A stretch of 7,392 nucleotides of DNA from Thermoplasmatota archaeon (GTDB lineage Archaea; Thermoplasmatota; E2; DHVEG-1), in contig JAGXLH010000076.1 of NCBI GenBank assembly GCA_018334795.1, forward strand, positions 1 through 7,392. The letters run 5' to 3'. This document shows, piece by piece, positions 1-6,273 of this stretch (position 1 is the first letter of the stretch; every line of letters begins with the position of its first letter). The notes beneath the pieces were generated by a model. That model was given only the letters and a program-made list of their open reading frames with translations, was not told the origin of the DNA and did not search any database. Made by a program: the position numbers and the translations under genes.

Positions 1-1212
1 GATCTTGTTGTTAACTTCTTTTGTGTCTTCTATTGTATTTGTCAGTACAATCCCCTGTTTGATACTCTTTTTACCCATAAACTTTAGGAGACCATCTGTT
101 TCGATCTTACCGTATTTAATCTCGATAGGTTTTAATGGTTCATTTAATTGGATGATATCTACTTCGTTTTTGTAAGGATCTCGATAGAAATATTCCGCGT
201 TTAGCTGATTGACAAGCATGCTTTCAAATACTTTTGATTGTGATAATGAATCCGTTTTAAACAAGAGTGTCGGTGAAAGGATGGTTGGGTAATATTTTTT
301 AAGTTTTCGTTCCACTTTCCGTTTACTGTTAGAATAATTATAGAGTTTACGAATAAGAAATGATTCCTCAAGATATCTCATGTAATTGGAAAGTGTTTGT
401 CTAGTGATATCTAGATCGCGAGATAGTTTTGATAATTCAATGATCTGTCCAGGTTCATCCATAATAATGGTAAGGATTGATTCTAAGAGTGGAATATTAT
501 TAATGTTTAACAGTCGGGTGAGATCTCGATAAATGATTTTTTCGATGATGCTTTCTTTGATATATTTTTTTATGATATCTTTGTCGGTGATGCCGACAAG
601 TTCGGGGAATCCTTGAGTTTTTATATATTCTTGTAATAAGATCAGAAGTTCCTTTTTATATACATCTATATTTGTTATTCTTATCTTTTTGAAATCAAGA
701 TATTCTTTGAATGATAACGGGTTAATGGTAAATTCGAAGAGTCTTCCTGCAAGTGTTGCTTTTGATTTTTGTTTAATGAATAATGATTCTGAACCAGAGA
801 TAATTATTTTTAGGTTTTTTTGATAGGTATCATAGATTCTTTTAAGTTGTTCATCCCAGTTTTTTAATTTTTGAATTTCATCGAATAACACAAGGTAAGA
901 TGTTTGGCTAATGTTTTGATGCATGAGTTGTTCAAATTCTGAGAGAATATCTCTTATTTCAGCGTCTTTGAATTCGTCGAATGAAAAATAAAGGATCTTG
1001 TTTTTGTTAAATCCATTTTTTAGATGTTCATCAAGGATCTTATACATTAATGTGGTTTTTCCAACACGTCTTAATCCAGTTAAAGCGATTATTTGGGGCA
1101 TTGGTAAATATTTTTTAATCTCCGTGAATACCTGTCTTTGTTGATAATCAAATGTGAATTCATCTTTCCACCAGGGGTTGCTTTCTATCAGAATATCTTT
1201 AATTTTTGGCAT
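1..1212 (-). CDS. AAA_14/DUF4143-family ATPase (partial, C-terminus beyond window)
   Basis: The frame is open without interruption from ATG at 1212 to the window edge, giving 404 codons and no stop, so the C-terminus is missing. Residues 45-54 (TGLRRVGKTT) are a Walker A P-loop. Residues 106-114 (YLVLFDEIQ) are a Walker B strand. ISGSES at 138-143 matches the sensor-like motif and AGRLFEF at 155-161 the 'AGR' signature that follows it in AAA_14 proteins. A winged-helix-like segment spans about 250-290 (sequence around ITRQTLSNYMRYLEES). Near the end, EVD at 350-352 and EIK at 364-366 resemble the PD-(D/E)xK-type core of the DUF4143 C-terminal domain. Such ATPases are very common in archaea and anaerobic bacteria, often in many copies. 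Their role is poorly defined; a DNA-related or toxin-like function is only speculation. The start is supported by the adjacent TATA-like box and a weak GGTT element 8 bases upstream. The family call is confident, the function is not. Confidence 0.93.
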   Translation of the reverse strand, partial: MPKIKDILIESNPWWKDEFTFDYQQRQVFTEIKKYLPMPQIIALTGLRRVGKTTLMYKILDEHLKNGFNKNKILYFSFDEFKDAEIRDILSEFEQLMHQNISQTSYLVLFDEIQKLKNWDEQLKRIYDTYQKNLKIIISGSESLFIKQKSKATLAGRLFEFTINPLSFKEYLDFKKIRITNIDVYKKELLILLQEYIKTQGFPELVGITDKDIIKKYIKESIIEKIIYRDLTRLLNINNIPLLESILTIIMDEPGQIIELSKLSRDLDITRQTLSNYMRYLEESFLIRKLYNYSNSKRKVERKLKKYYPTILSPTLLFKTDSLSQSKVFESMLVNQLNAEYFYRDPYKNEVDIIQLNEPLKPIEIKYGKIETDGLLKFMGKKSIKQGIVLTNTIEDTKEVNNKI

Positions 1213-1236
1213 ATGTAATTAACCTATTTTCTATTT

Positions 1237-1272
1237 TATGTTAAATGTAAATAACATATATTATTTAAAGTT
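1237..1272 (-). promoter_or_regulatory. Putative promoter with overlapping inverted repeat upstream of the ATPase gene
   Basis: On the minus strand a TATA-like stretch (ACTTTAAATAATATA, about 1258-1272) lies about 50 bases before the ATG at 1212. Just downstream of it a perfect 7-base inverted repeat, TATGTTA (1237-1243) and TAACATA (1252-1258), with an 8-base spacer, covers the expected transcript start near 1235-1245. A repressor bound there would block initiation. The site is AT-rich, so chance is possible. Confidence 0.4.
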
Positions 1273-1349
1273 TATTTGAAAAACGTACAAAAATATGGTT
1301 TTCAGATGGTAAACATCGTATTTGCGATTCATGGCTTTTTAAATAATAC

Positions 1350-1688
1350 TTATGATGAAGTGAAACTAACTTCGTAGTATGAATCATTGATTTTAATATT
1401 AAATGTTCCTCTATCCATGAAAAAATTTCTTATTTCCGTGATTTGATCTTTTTCATTATATGGCACTTCAAGAGTTTTATTTTTAAGATATGCTTTCTTT
1501 AAATAAGACAGATTATCTAATTCATCATTGGTCATATTCACAAATTTTTCAGGTTTAGATTCAAGTTTTTCCACAGATATTGTATCTGAATATTCATATG
1601 AAAATCCAATAAATACATATGTTAAGATTACCACCATCATTAAAATGCTTCCAGCAATAATCCAACCTAAATATTTTTTATTTTTCAT
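1350..1688 (-). CDS. Small membrane-anchored protein of unknown function
   Basis: This 112-residue protein has a basic N-terminus (MKNKK) followed by one strongly hydrophobic segment at about residues 8-29. The rest is a soluble, charged domain of about 80 residues. The basic N-terminus before the membrane segment predicts a single-pass protein with its C-terminal domain outside the cytoplasm; there is no cysteine, so it is not a lipoprotein. I do not recognise the soluble domain. It is rich in acidic residues and lysines and ends in a predicted strand (YYEVSFTSS). A GGAAG element lies 8 bases before the ATG and supports this start. The start is 27 bases downstream of the end of a phosphoesterase remnant on the same strand, so it may be transcribed together with that remnant. 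The downstream ATPase has its own promoter-like region, so no operon link is evident. Confidence 0.68.
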   Translation of the reverse strand: MKNKKYLGWIIAGSILMMVVILTYVFIGFSYEYSDTISVEKLESKPEKFVNMTNDELDNLSYLKKAYLKNKTLEVPYNEKDQITEIRNFFMDRGTFNIKINDSYYEVSFTSS

Positions 1689-1715
1689 GTAATTATCTTC
1701 CTTATTTCATTGTTA

Positions 1716-1856
1716 TCAATTACTCATTTTTGGAATCATTGGTAATAAATCTCCACCGAAAAGAATAGCATTAGGTTTGTATTCATTACTGTACTCATAA
1801 TATCGTTTGTATTCTTTAATATGACCGTGAAGATCTAAAACAAAGAGACACTGCAT
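1716..1856 (-). pseudogene. Truncated calcineurin-like metallophosphoesterase, N-terminal remnant
   Basis: This short frame encodes 46 residues from ATG at 1856 to TGA at 1716-1718. It begins with a hydrophobic strand leading into DLHGH (residues 8-12) and, after an alpha-helical stretch, ILFGGDLLP (31-39). Metallophosphoesterases open with just this pair: a D-x-H-G metal site and then a GGD metal site about 25 residues later. In intact members a GNH[DE] motif and later histidine motifs follow over roughly 150 or more further residues, and all are missing here. The frame stops seven residues after GGDLLP. The next gene on the strand (1350-1688) is unrelated, so I see no frameshifted continuation. 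I infer a gene remnant left by deletion or recombination. An independent short peptide gene is possible but less likely, because half of the metal centre would be missing. Confidence 0.62.
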
Positions 1857-1990
1857 AGTGATCATCTTTTAATTTTTCAAAACTAACCTAATTGCCTTTT
1901 AGATTTTAGGATATACATTTACCAAATATTGGATATTGCTCCTTAAATCAAAGCAAGATTTTAAAAAACATCTTCTCTTTAATCAATCCA
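1857..1990. promoter_or_regulatory. Intergenic promoter region upstream of the deacylase gene
   Basis: This 134-base AT-rich gap separates the minus-strand phosphoesterase remnant from the plus-strand deacylase. The best plus-strand TATA candidate is ATTTTAAAAAA at about 1949-1959, which predicts a transcript start near 1978-1985. No Shine-Dalgarno site precedes the ATG at 1991, so the deacylase mRNA is probably leaderless or nearly so. I see no convincing minus-strand promoter for the remnant. Confidence 0.35.
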
Positions 1991-3028
1991 ATGAACGGCA
2001 TCGTTTACCATCCAGATTATGATAAATACGACCTTGGTACAAATCATCCACTTATTGGAAATAAACCAAAGAAAACAATGGAGATGCTCAAAAGAACATC
2101 AATGATCTCATCCTTTACTGAGTTTACTCCAACACTTGCGGAAAAAGAGGATCTACTTCGATCACATGGGAAAGACTATGTCGAAAAAATCGAACGATTA
2201 AGTAAAACTGGAGGAATGTTAACTTTTGATACTCCTGCACCAAAAGGAATTTATAAGTATGCCCGCCGAGCAACCGGTGGAACTCTTGTATGTGGTTCTA
2301 AACTTTTTGAAAATTATTCAATTATGGTTAATCCTTTGGGTGGTTTTCATCATGCAAGTAAAAATCATTCATCAGGCTTTTGTTTTTTCAATGATATTTC
2401 AGTCGTAATTGAATATCTAAGAACGTATTATCAACTGAAAAAATTCATGGTTATTGATCTTGATGTTCACCATGGAAACGGAACCATGGATATTTACTAT
2501 AATGATTCAACAGTGCTTGACATTTCATTTCATCAAGATGGGGAAACACTCTATCCTGGAACCGGAAGTCTTAAAAAAATTGGTGCAGGAAAAGGCGAAG
2601 GATATACTATTAATCTCCCATTACCTCCTCACACCGGTAGCGATGCATATATTACCGCATTCGACCGCATTATCCCATCATTAACTCATCAGTTCACTCC
2701 TGAAATAATTATTTATCAAGCAGGAGTAGATGCCCATCATGCAGATCCCCTTGCGGATTTAGACGTAAGCGTTCAAACCTATTATCGACTCGCAAAAGCA
2801 ATTCATAGTCTCTCTGAACGATATTCCCAAAAACTACTTGTGCTTCTTGGCGGCGGGTATAATAGTGACGCTTGTATTTCAGCATATGAAAATGTATTCC
2901 ATGGACTGCTTCATCATGAAAAATGTAGAGTAGAAAAAGACCCAAATCATGCAAAAAATTTAGATATCGTCGATACCCGTATTTCAAATTTACAAAAAGT
3001 GCTAAAACCATATTGGAATTTTTCTTAA
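1991..3028 (+). CDS. HDAC/AcuC-family zinc-dependent deacylase
   Basis: The 345-residue protein belongs to the arginase/deacetylase-fold histone deacetylase superfamily and has the usual single-domain length. All active-site elements are visible when aligned to human HDAC8. The catalytic histidine pair is H120-H121 (GGFHHA). The charge-relay aspartate is D156 and the zinc ligands are D158 and H160 (DLDVHHGNGT), with the third zinc ligand D247 (AGVDAHHADP). The transition-state tyrosine is Y290 (GGGYN). The N-terminal YHPDYDKYDLGTNHP matches the opening segment of class I/AcuC-like members. Known substrates in the superfamily are acyl-lysines in proteins, acetylpolyamines and acetoin-pathway acetyl-CoA synthetase; the sequence does not decide among them. 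There is no signal peptide, so it is cytoplasmic. The gene lies 5' of a synthetase-GNAT fusion on the same strand, which suggests that it removes acyl groups added by that protein. No Shine-Dalgarno site is present and the ATG was chosen because homology starts a few residues in. Confidence 0.93.
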   Translation: MNGIVYHPDYDKYDLGTNHPLIGNKPKKTMEMLKRTSMISSFTEFTPTLAEKEDLLRSHGKDYVEKIERLSKTGGMLTFDTPAPKGIYKYARRATGGTLVCGSKLFENYSIMVNPLGGFHHASKNHSSGFCFFNDISVVIEYLRTYYQLKKFMVIDLDVHHGNGTMDIYYNDSTVLDISFHQDGETLYPGTGSLKKIGAGKGEGYTINLPLPPHTGSDAYITAFDRIIPSLTHQFTPEIIIYQAGVDAHHADPLADLDVSVQTYYRLAKAIHSLSERYSQKLLVLLGGGYNSDACISAYENVFHGLLHHEKCRVEKDPNHAKNLDIVDTRISNLQKVLKPYWNFS

Positions 3029-3050
3029 AAACCTTTGCGATTGTCGATAC

Positions 3051-3062
3051 TTTTATAAATAA
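3051..3062 (+). promoter_or_regulatory. TATA-box-like element upstream of the synthetase-GNAT gene
   Basis: TTTTATAAATA at 3051-3061 is a near-consensus archaeal TATA box, located 23 bases after the deacylase stop codon. It predicts a transcript start near 3080-3085, about 30-40 bases before the likely translation start. The fusion gene can therefore be transcribed apart from the deacylase, although read-through is also possible because there is no terminator between them. Confidence 0.55.
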
Positions 3063-3075
3063 GACCTATATATTG

Positions 3076-3109
3076 CGCCTCAACCGCAATTCATAAAAAA
3101 CGGGAGGCG
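3076..3109 (+). promoter_or_regulatory. Inverted repeat that would sequester the GGAGG ribosome site of the synthetase-GNAT gene
   Basis: CGCCTC (3076-3081) pairs with GAGGCG (3104-3109). An inner CCG (3084-3086) pairs with CGG (3101-3103) after a two-base AA bulge, giving 9 base pairs around a 14-base loop. The right arm contains the whole Shine-Dalgarno element GGAGG (3103-3107), so folding would hide it. This GC-rich helix stands out in an AT-rich spacer. The TATA box at 3051-3061 predicts a transcript start close to or inside the left arm. The full hairpin may therefore form only on read-through mRNA from the deacylase gene, or the repeat may instead act as a DNA operator. Confidence 0.45.
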
Positions 3110-3114
3110 GTCGA

Positions 3115-3162
3115 ACGGGAATCGAAAATCTTGATAAAATATTCAAACCAAAAAGCATAACT
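3115..3162 (+). other. Probable N-terminal extension of the synthetase-GNAT protein with a non-canonical start
   Basis: Read in frame upstream of GTG 3163, the codons from 3121 give IENLDKIFKPKSIT, joining VIGASN. This is the usual N-terminus of ADP-forming acyl-CoA synthetases (LDxIFxPKSIxVIGAS), which supplies the first strand of the CoA-binding Rossmann fold. The frame is closed by TAA at 3094-3096, and no ATG, GTG or TTG occurs between that stop and 3163. The best-placed candidate is ACG at 3115, 7 bases after GGAGG (3103-3107). ATC at 3121 is a second option, 13 bases away. Either codon is one base from ATG, so a sequencing error or a local mutation is also possible. Confidence 0.6.
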
Positions 3163-5781
3163 GTGATTGGAGCAAGTAATCGCATCGGATCAGCAGGATA
3201 CCGCATATTCCGAAACCTTATCGGATCTGAATATGATGGTGTTGTGTATCCAGTGAATCCAAAATATGAAAGTATTCAAGGTGTTGAATCCTATAAGAAC
3301 GTAAAAGAACTTCCAAAAACACCAGATCTTGCTGTTATCGTTACTCCATCAAAGGTCGTGCTTGATGTCGTTGAAGAATGTGGAAAAAAAGGAATTAAAG
3401 GAATTCTAATTATATCCGCAGGATTCAAAGAAATCGGCAAAGAAGGAAAGAAACTAGAGAAAAAACTAGAAAGCATTCGACAAAAATATGGACTTCGCAT
3501 TGTTGGACCAAATTGTGTTGGAATCATCATGCCCTATTTAGGGATGAATTCAACATTTGCCGGAGCTATGCCTGAAAAAGGAAACATCGCACTGTTTTCT
3601 CAAAGTGGTGCTATTTGTGGGTCAATCCTTGATTGGGCAGCATCAGCAAAAGTCGGATTTAGTTCATTTGTCTCAGTTGGATCCATGCTTGATGTTGATT
3701 TCGGCGATCTTATCGATTACTTTGGAAGAGATATCCACACTCGAAGTATTGTTCTCTATGTTGAAAATATTACTCATGCCCGAAAATTTATGAGTGCAGC
3801 ACGAAGTTTTGCTCGAGTGAAACCAATCATTGTCATCAAATCTGGTCGATTCAAAGAAGGAGCAAAAGCAGCGTCTTCACATACCGGTGCAATGGCCGGG
3901 GAAGACTACATTTATGATGCAGCATTTAAACGAGCAGGCTGCGTTCGAGTGAAGAAAATCGGAGAATTATTCAATTGTTCATCAATTCTAGCAAAGCAAC
4001 CTCGACCTACAGGTAAAAATCTTGCGATTATCACCAACGCTGGTGGACCCGGCGTTCTTGCGACAGATGCCATTGTTGAAAACGGTGGCAAACTAGCCGA
4101 ATTATCAGAAGAAACACTTGAAGAACTAAATAAATTCCTTCCCACCCATTGGAGTAAAGGAAATCCAATGGATATTATTGGAGATAGTGATGAGGAAGCA
4201 TATCGAAAAACCATTGAAGTAGCATTAAAGGATAAAAATATTGATGGAATCGTTGTGATCTCTGTTCCCCAGGTCATGGCTAATCCAAAGAAACTCGCTG
4301 AAAACATCATTGATATCTCCAAGAAATCAACGAAACCAATTCTTACCTCTTTTGTAGGAGAAGAAAGCGTACAATATGCTCGGCAAATGCTGAATCGAAA
4401 TAATGTACCAACCTATCCAACACCTGAAGAAGCAGTGGAATCATATATGCATTTGTATCATTATGCAAGAAACCTTGAATTACTTTATGAAACCCCTGAG
4501 GAACGAACCGTTGAAACTACTATAAAAAGCAAGGATAAAATCAAAGATATTATTCAAAAGGCATTAGATGAAGACAGGACTACACTTTATGAAAACGAAG
4601 CAAAAGAAATCCTTGAACTCTATGGTATTAAATCAACTCGACCACGATTAGCGAAAAATGCGGATGAAGCAGTCAATCTTTCTGAAAAAATTGGATATCC
4701 TGTGGTGATGAAGATTCATTCACCACAAATTACTCATAAAAGTGATGCTGGAGGCGTTGCGCTTGATCTTGATTGCGAAGAAAGCGTTCGAGATGCATTT
4801 GATACCATGATGAAAACGGTGAAGAAAAACGTTCCAAAAGCAAAGATTGAAGGAGTCACCATGCAAAAAATGGTGAAAAACACGGGTTCTGAATTCATTC
4901 TTGGATCAAAAAAGGACCCGGTGTTTGGTTCAATTATCTTATTTGGTCTTGGCGGGATTTTTACTGAGTTGTTTAAGGATAGAGCAATTGGATTTCCACC
5001 GTTGAATCAAGTGTTGGCACAACGAATAATAGAAAAAACTAAAGCATATCGGTTACTCAAAGGATATCGTAATATCCCTCCAGCAAATATGAAAGCAGTT
5101 GAGGAAACCATGATAAATTTCTCTCAACTCATCGAAGATCATCCGGAAATCAGTGAATTAGATATCAATCCATTGATTCCACAAGATGACAATCTCGTTG
5201 CAGTTGATGCTCGAGTAATGATTGATAAAAATCCTGATGAAAAACCACACATGATCATTAGCAAATACCCAAGTCATTACATTAAAAAGGTAACGTTGAA
5301 AGATGGAACTGAAGTAACTCTGCGACCGATCAAACCTGAAGATGAACCATTATGGCAGGAGATGTTTGAGAGTTTTTCTGAAGAGACTGTACGTTACCGG
5401 TTTTTCAGAGTGATTAAAGAAACACCGCATAAAATGCGAACTCGTTATTGCAACATTGATTATGACCGGGAAATTGGTATTGTCGCTGAAAGCAAAAAAG
5501 ATGGGAAACGACGATTCCTTGGTGTTACTCGTATCATCGCTGATCCTGGTAGTAATGATAAGGCGGAGTTTGCATTGGTGGTCAGTGATAAATGGCAGCG
5601 ACTTGGACTTGGTGCTGAGTTCATTGATTATACCCTTGAAATCGCACGGGAGAAAGGATTTGATCAAATTTACGGTCCAGTGTTAAAGGATAATATTCCC
5701 ATGATTAAACTGTGCCGTGAGAAGAATTTTGAATTTAAAGAAGGAGATCCGGGTGAATACATGATTTCACACGATCTATAA
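3163..5781 (+). CDS. ADP-forming acyl-CoA synthetase fused to GNAT acetyltransferase (Pat/PatZ-like)
   Basis: Coordinates run from the first canonical codon (GTG 3163), but the true N-terminus is probably about 14-16 residues longer; numbering here starts at GTG. Domains in order: CoA-binding Rossmann fold (1-125, VIGAS start, IVGPNCVG at 113-120); succinyl-CoA-ligase-like domains (about 135-440); ATP-grasp (about 470-690); GNAT (about 708-872). H240 in SSHTGAMAGED matches the phosphohistidine segment of ADP-forming acetyl-CoA synthetases. H525 in ITHKSDAGG matches the second catalytic histidine on the beta part. The GNAT domain has the acetyl-CoA loop QRLGLG (812-817) and E802 in AEFALVVSD, which aligns with the catalytic glutamate of Salmonella Pat. 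This order and length match bacterial Pat/PatZ protein lysine acetyltransferases, which as I recall have lost the synthetase histidine. Here it is kept, so the protein may both convert acyl-CoA to acid plus ATP and acylate lysines, possibly its own. It is cytoplasmic. The neighbouring HDAC-family gene suggests a writer-eraser pair. Domain calls are firm; the substrate is unknown. Confidence 0.93.
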   Translation: MIGASNRIGSAGYRIFRNLIGSEYDGVVYPVNPKYESIQGVESYKNVKELPKTPDLAVIVTPSKVVLDVVEECGKKGIKGILIISAGFKEIGKEGKKLEKKLESIRQKYGLRIVGPNCVGIIMPYLGMNSTFAGAMPEKGNIALFSQSGAICGSILDWAASAKVGFSSFVSVGSMLDVDFGDLIDYFGRDIHTRSIVLYVENITHARKFMSAARSFARVKPIIVIKSGRFKEGAKAASSHTGAMAGEDYIYDAAFKRAGCVRVKKIGELFNCSSILAKQPRPTGKNLAIITNAGGPGVLATDAIVENGGKLAELSEETLEELNKFLPTHWSKGNPMDIIGDSDEEAYRKTIEVALKDKNIDGIVVISVPQVMANPKKLAENIIDISKKSTKPILTSFVGEESVQYARQMLNRNNVPTYPTPEEAVESYMHLYHYARNLELLYETPEERTVETTIKSKDKIKDIIQKALDEDRTTLYENEAKEILELYGIKSTRPRLAKNADEAVNLSEKIGYPVVMKIHSPQITHKSDAGGVALDLDCEESVRDAFDTMMKTVKKNVPKAKIEGVTMQKMVKNTGSEFILGSKKDPVFGSIILFGLGGIFTELFKDRAIGFPPLNQVLAQRIIEKTKAYRLLKGYRNIPPANMKAVEETMINFSQLIEDHPEISELDINPLIPQDDNLVAVDARVMIDKNPDEKPHMIISKYPSHYIKKVTLKDGTEVTLRPIKPEDEPLWQEMFESFSEETVRYRFFRVIKETPHKMRTRYCNIDYDREIGIVAESKKDGKRRFLGVTRIIADPGSNDKAEFALVVSDKWQRLGLGAEFIDYTLEIAREKGFDQIYGPVLKDNIPMIKLCREKNFEFKEGDPGEYMISHDL

Positions 5782-5820
5782 TCTTTTTTTCTTTTCTTCT
5801 TTTTTTTATTTGTTTTTTTT
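5782..5820 (+). terminator. T-rich terminator tract after the synthetase-GNAT gene
   Basis: Immediately after the TAA stop come several long T runs interrupted by single C, G or A bases, nearly pure pyrimidine from about 5784 to 5820. Archaeal RNA polymerase terminates intrinsically at such T tracts without needing a hairpin, so the transcript of the fusion gene probably ends here. Confidence 0.65.
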
Positions 5821-5840
5821 ACCACCACATATTTTTATGC

Positions 5841-5897
5841 AAATATATAAATAATAACAAGTTCACATGTAACTTGTTAAAGAGGCATTGAGGCATT
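5841..5897 (+). promoter_or_regulatory. Promoter, palindromic operator candidate and duplicated ribosome site of the small gene at 5901
   Basis: A TATA box (AAATATATAAATAA, about 5841-5854) is followed at once by a perfect 9-base inverted repeat, TAACAAGTT (5855-5863) and AACTTGTTA (5871-5879), with a 7-base spacer. The repeat covers the position expected for the transcript start (about 5872-5878), the classic place for an archaeal repressor. Then GAGGCATT occurs twice in tandem (5882-5889 and 5890-5897). The second copy puts GAGG 7 bases before the ATG, a good ribosome-binding distance. The compact arrangement supports a real, regulated gene. The repeat could instead form a hairpin in the leader. 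Confidence 0.6.
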
Positions 5898-5900
5898 TAT

Positions 5901-6197
5901 ATGACTGAGTCAAAAGATATTTCGGTAAAAAAAGCAACCGAGGAATTACTCAACACGGGCATCTTTCAAAATATTGCAAAACGAAATTCTTTATCCTTTG
6001 CAAAAAAACTAGCTACGTGGCTGGTTCGGTATTTGCTCATAATTTCTTCGATGAATGAGTCCTTGCATATTACATTGGAACAAATCTTAATGAATTTACA
6101 TGGCGATCGTTTTAAAAAAATCGTTAATATAACTGAAAAAGGTTTTCAACAATCTCAACAAAAAACCAGTAATAAATATGATCATTATATTTGGTAA
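5901..6197 (+). CDS. Small protein of unknown function
   Basis: The frame encodes 98 residues that I do not recognise. The sequence is probably mostly alpha-helical. It has a charged N-terminus (MTESKDISVKKATEELL), a basic and hydrophobic middle (about residues 34-50, KKLATWLVRYLLIISSM) too short and too interrupted by charge to be a confident membrane segment, and a polar, glutamine- and lysine-rich tail. There are no cysteines, so no zinc finger. What makes it credible is the upstream signal set: TATA box, palindromic operator candidate and a GAGG site 7 bases before the ATG. It has its own transcription unit, isolated by a T-rich terminator upstream and facing a convergent gene downstream. 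A small regulator or stress-induced protein would fit a tightly controlled promoter, but that is a guess. Confidence 0.62.
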   Translation: MTESKDISVKKATEELLNTGIFQNIAKRNSLSFAKKLATWLVRYLLIISSMNESLHITLEQILMNLHGDRFKKIVNITEKGFQQSQQKTSNKYDHYIW

Positions 6198-6202
6198 GAT
6201 AT

Positions 6203-6249
6203 TGGTTTAAAAAAATAAGAAAAAATAAAATACTCCTCATTTTGAGGAG
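6203..6249 (-). terminator. Hairpin terminator for the minus-strand PRC-barrel gene
   Basis: CTCCTCA (6233-6239) and TGAGGAG (6243-6249) form a perfect 7-base-pair stem with a three-base loop, located in the 76-base gap between two convergent genes. Read on the minus strand the hairpin is followed by a long T-rich run (complement of about 6206-6230), so it looks like a terminator for the PRC-barrel gene. On the plus strand the following bases are less T-rich, so bidirectional action is possible but weaker. Confidence 0.6.
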
Positions 6250-6273
6250 AATTCTATAATATCTTTTATTGTT

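Noticed and set aside
1921..1932. CCAAATATTGG near-palindrome before the deacylase
   Set aside because: Arms are only four bases and it lies upstream of the likely TATA element in AT-rich DNA, so it is weak as an operator.
2709..3011. Open minus-strand frame of 100 codons inside the deacylase gene
   Set aside because: It lies antisense to a gene with clear catalytic motifs, has no start signals and resembles no family; it is a by-product of codon use.
3163..3165. GTG as the true start of the synthetase-GNAT gene
   Set aside because: It would begin inside the first beta strand of the CoA-binding fold and lies 55 bases from the only good ribosome site; upstream codons encode the conserved N-terminus. 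It is kept only as a coordinate anchor.
3912..4322. Open minus-strand frame of 136 codons inside the synthetase-GNAT gene
   Set aside because: It is serine- and phenylalanine-rich, as expected from antisense reading of lysine/glutamate-rich coding sequence, and overlaps well-conserved domains of the sense gene.
5882..5897. Tandem GAGGCATT as a target-site duplication of a mobile element
   Set aside because: The copies are directly adjacent with nothing between them, and no terminal inverted repeats or transposase are present; a duplicated ribosome site is simpler.
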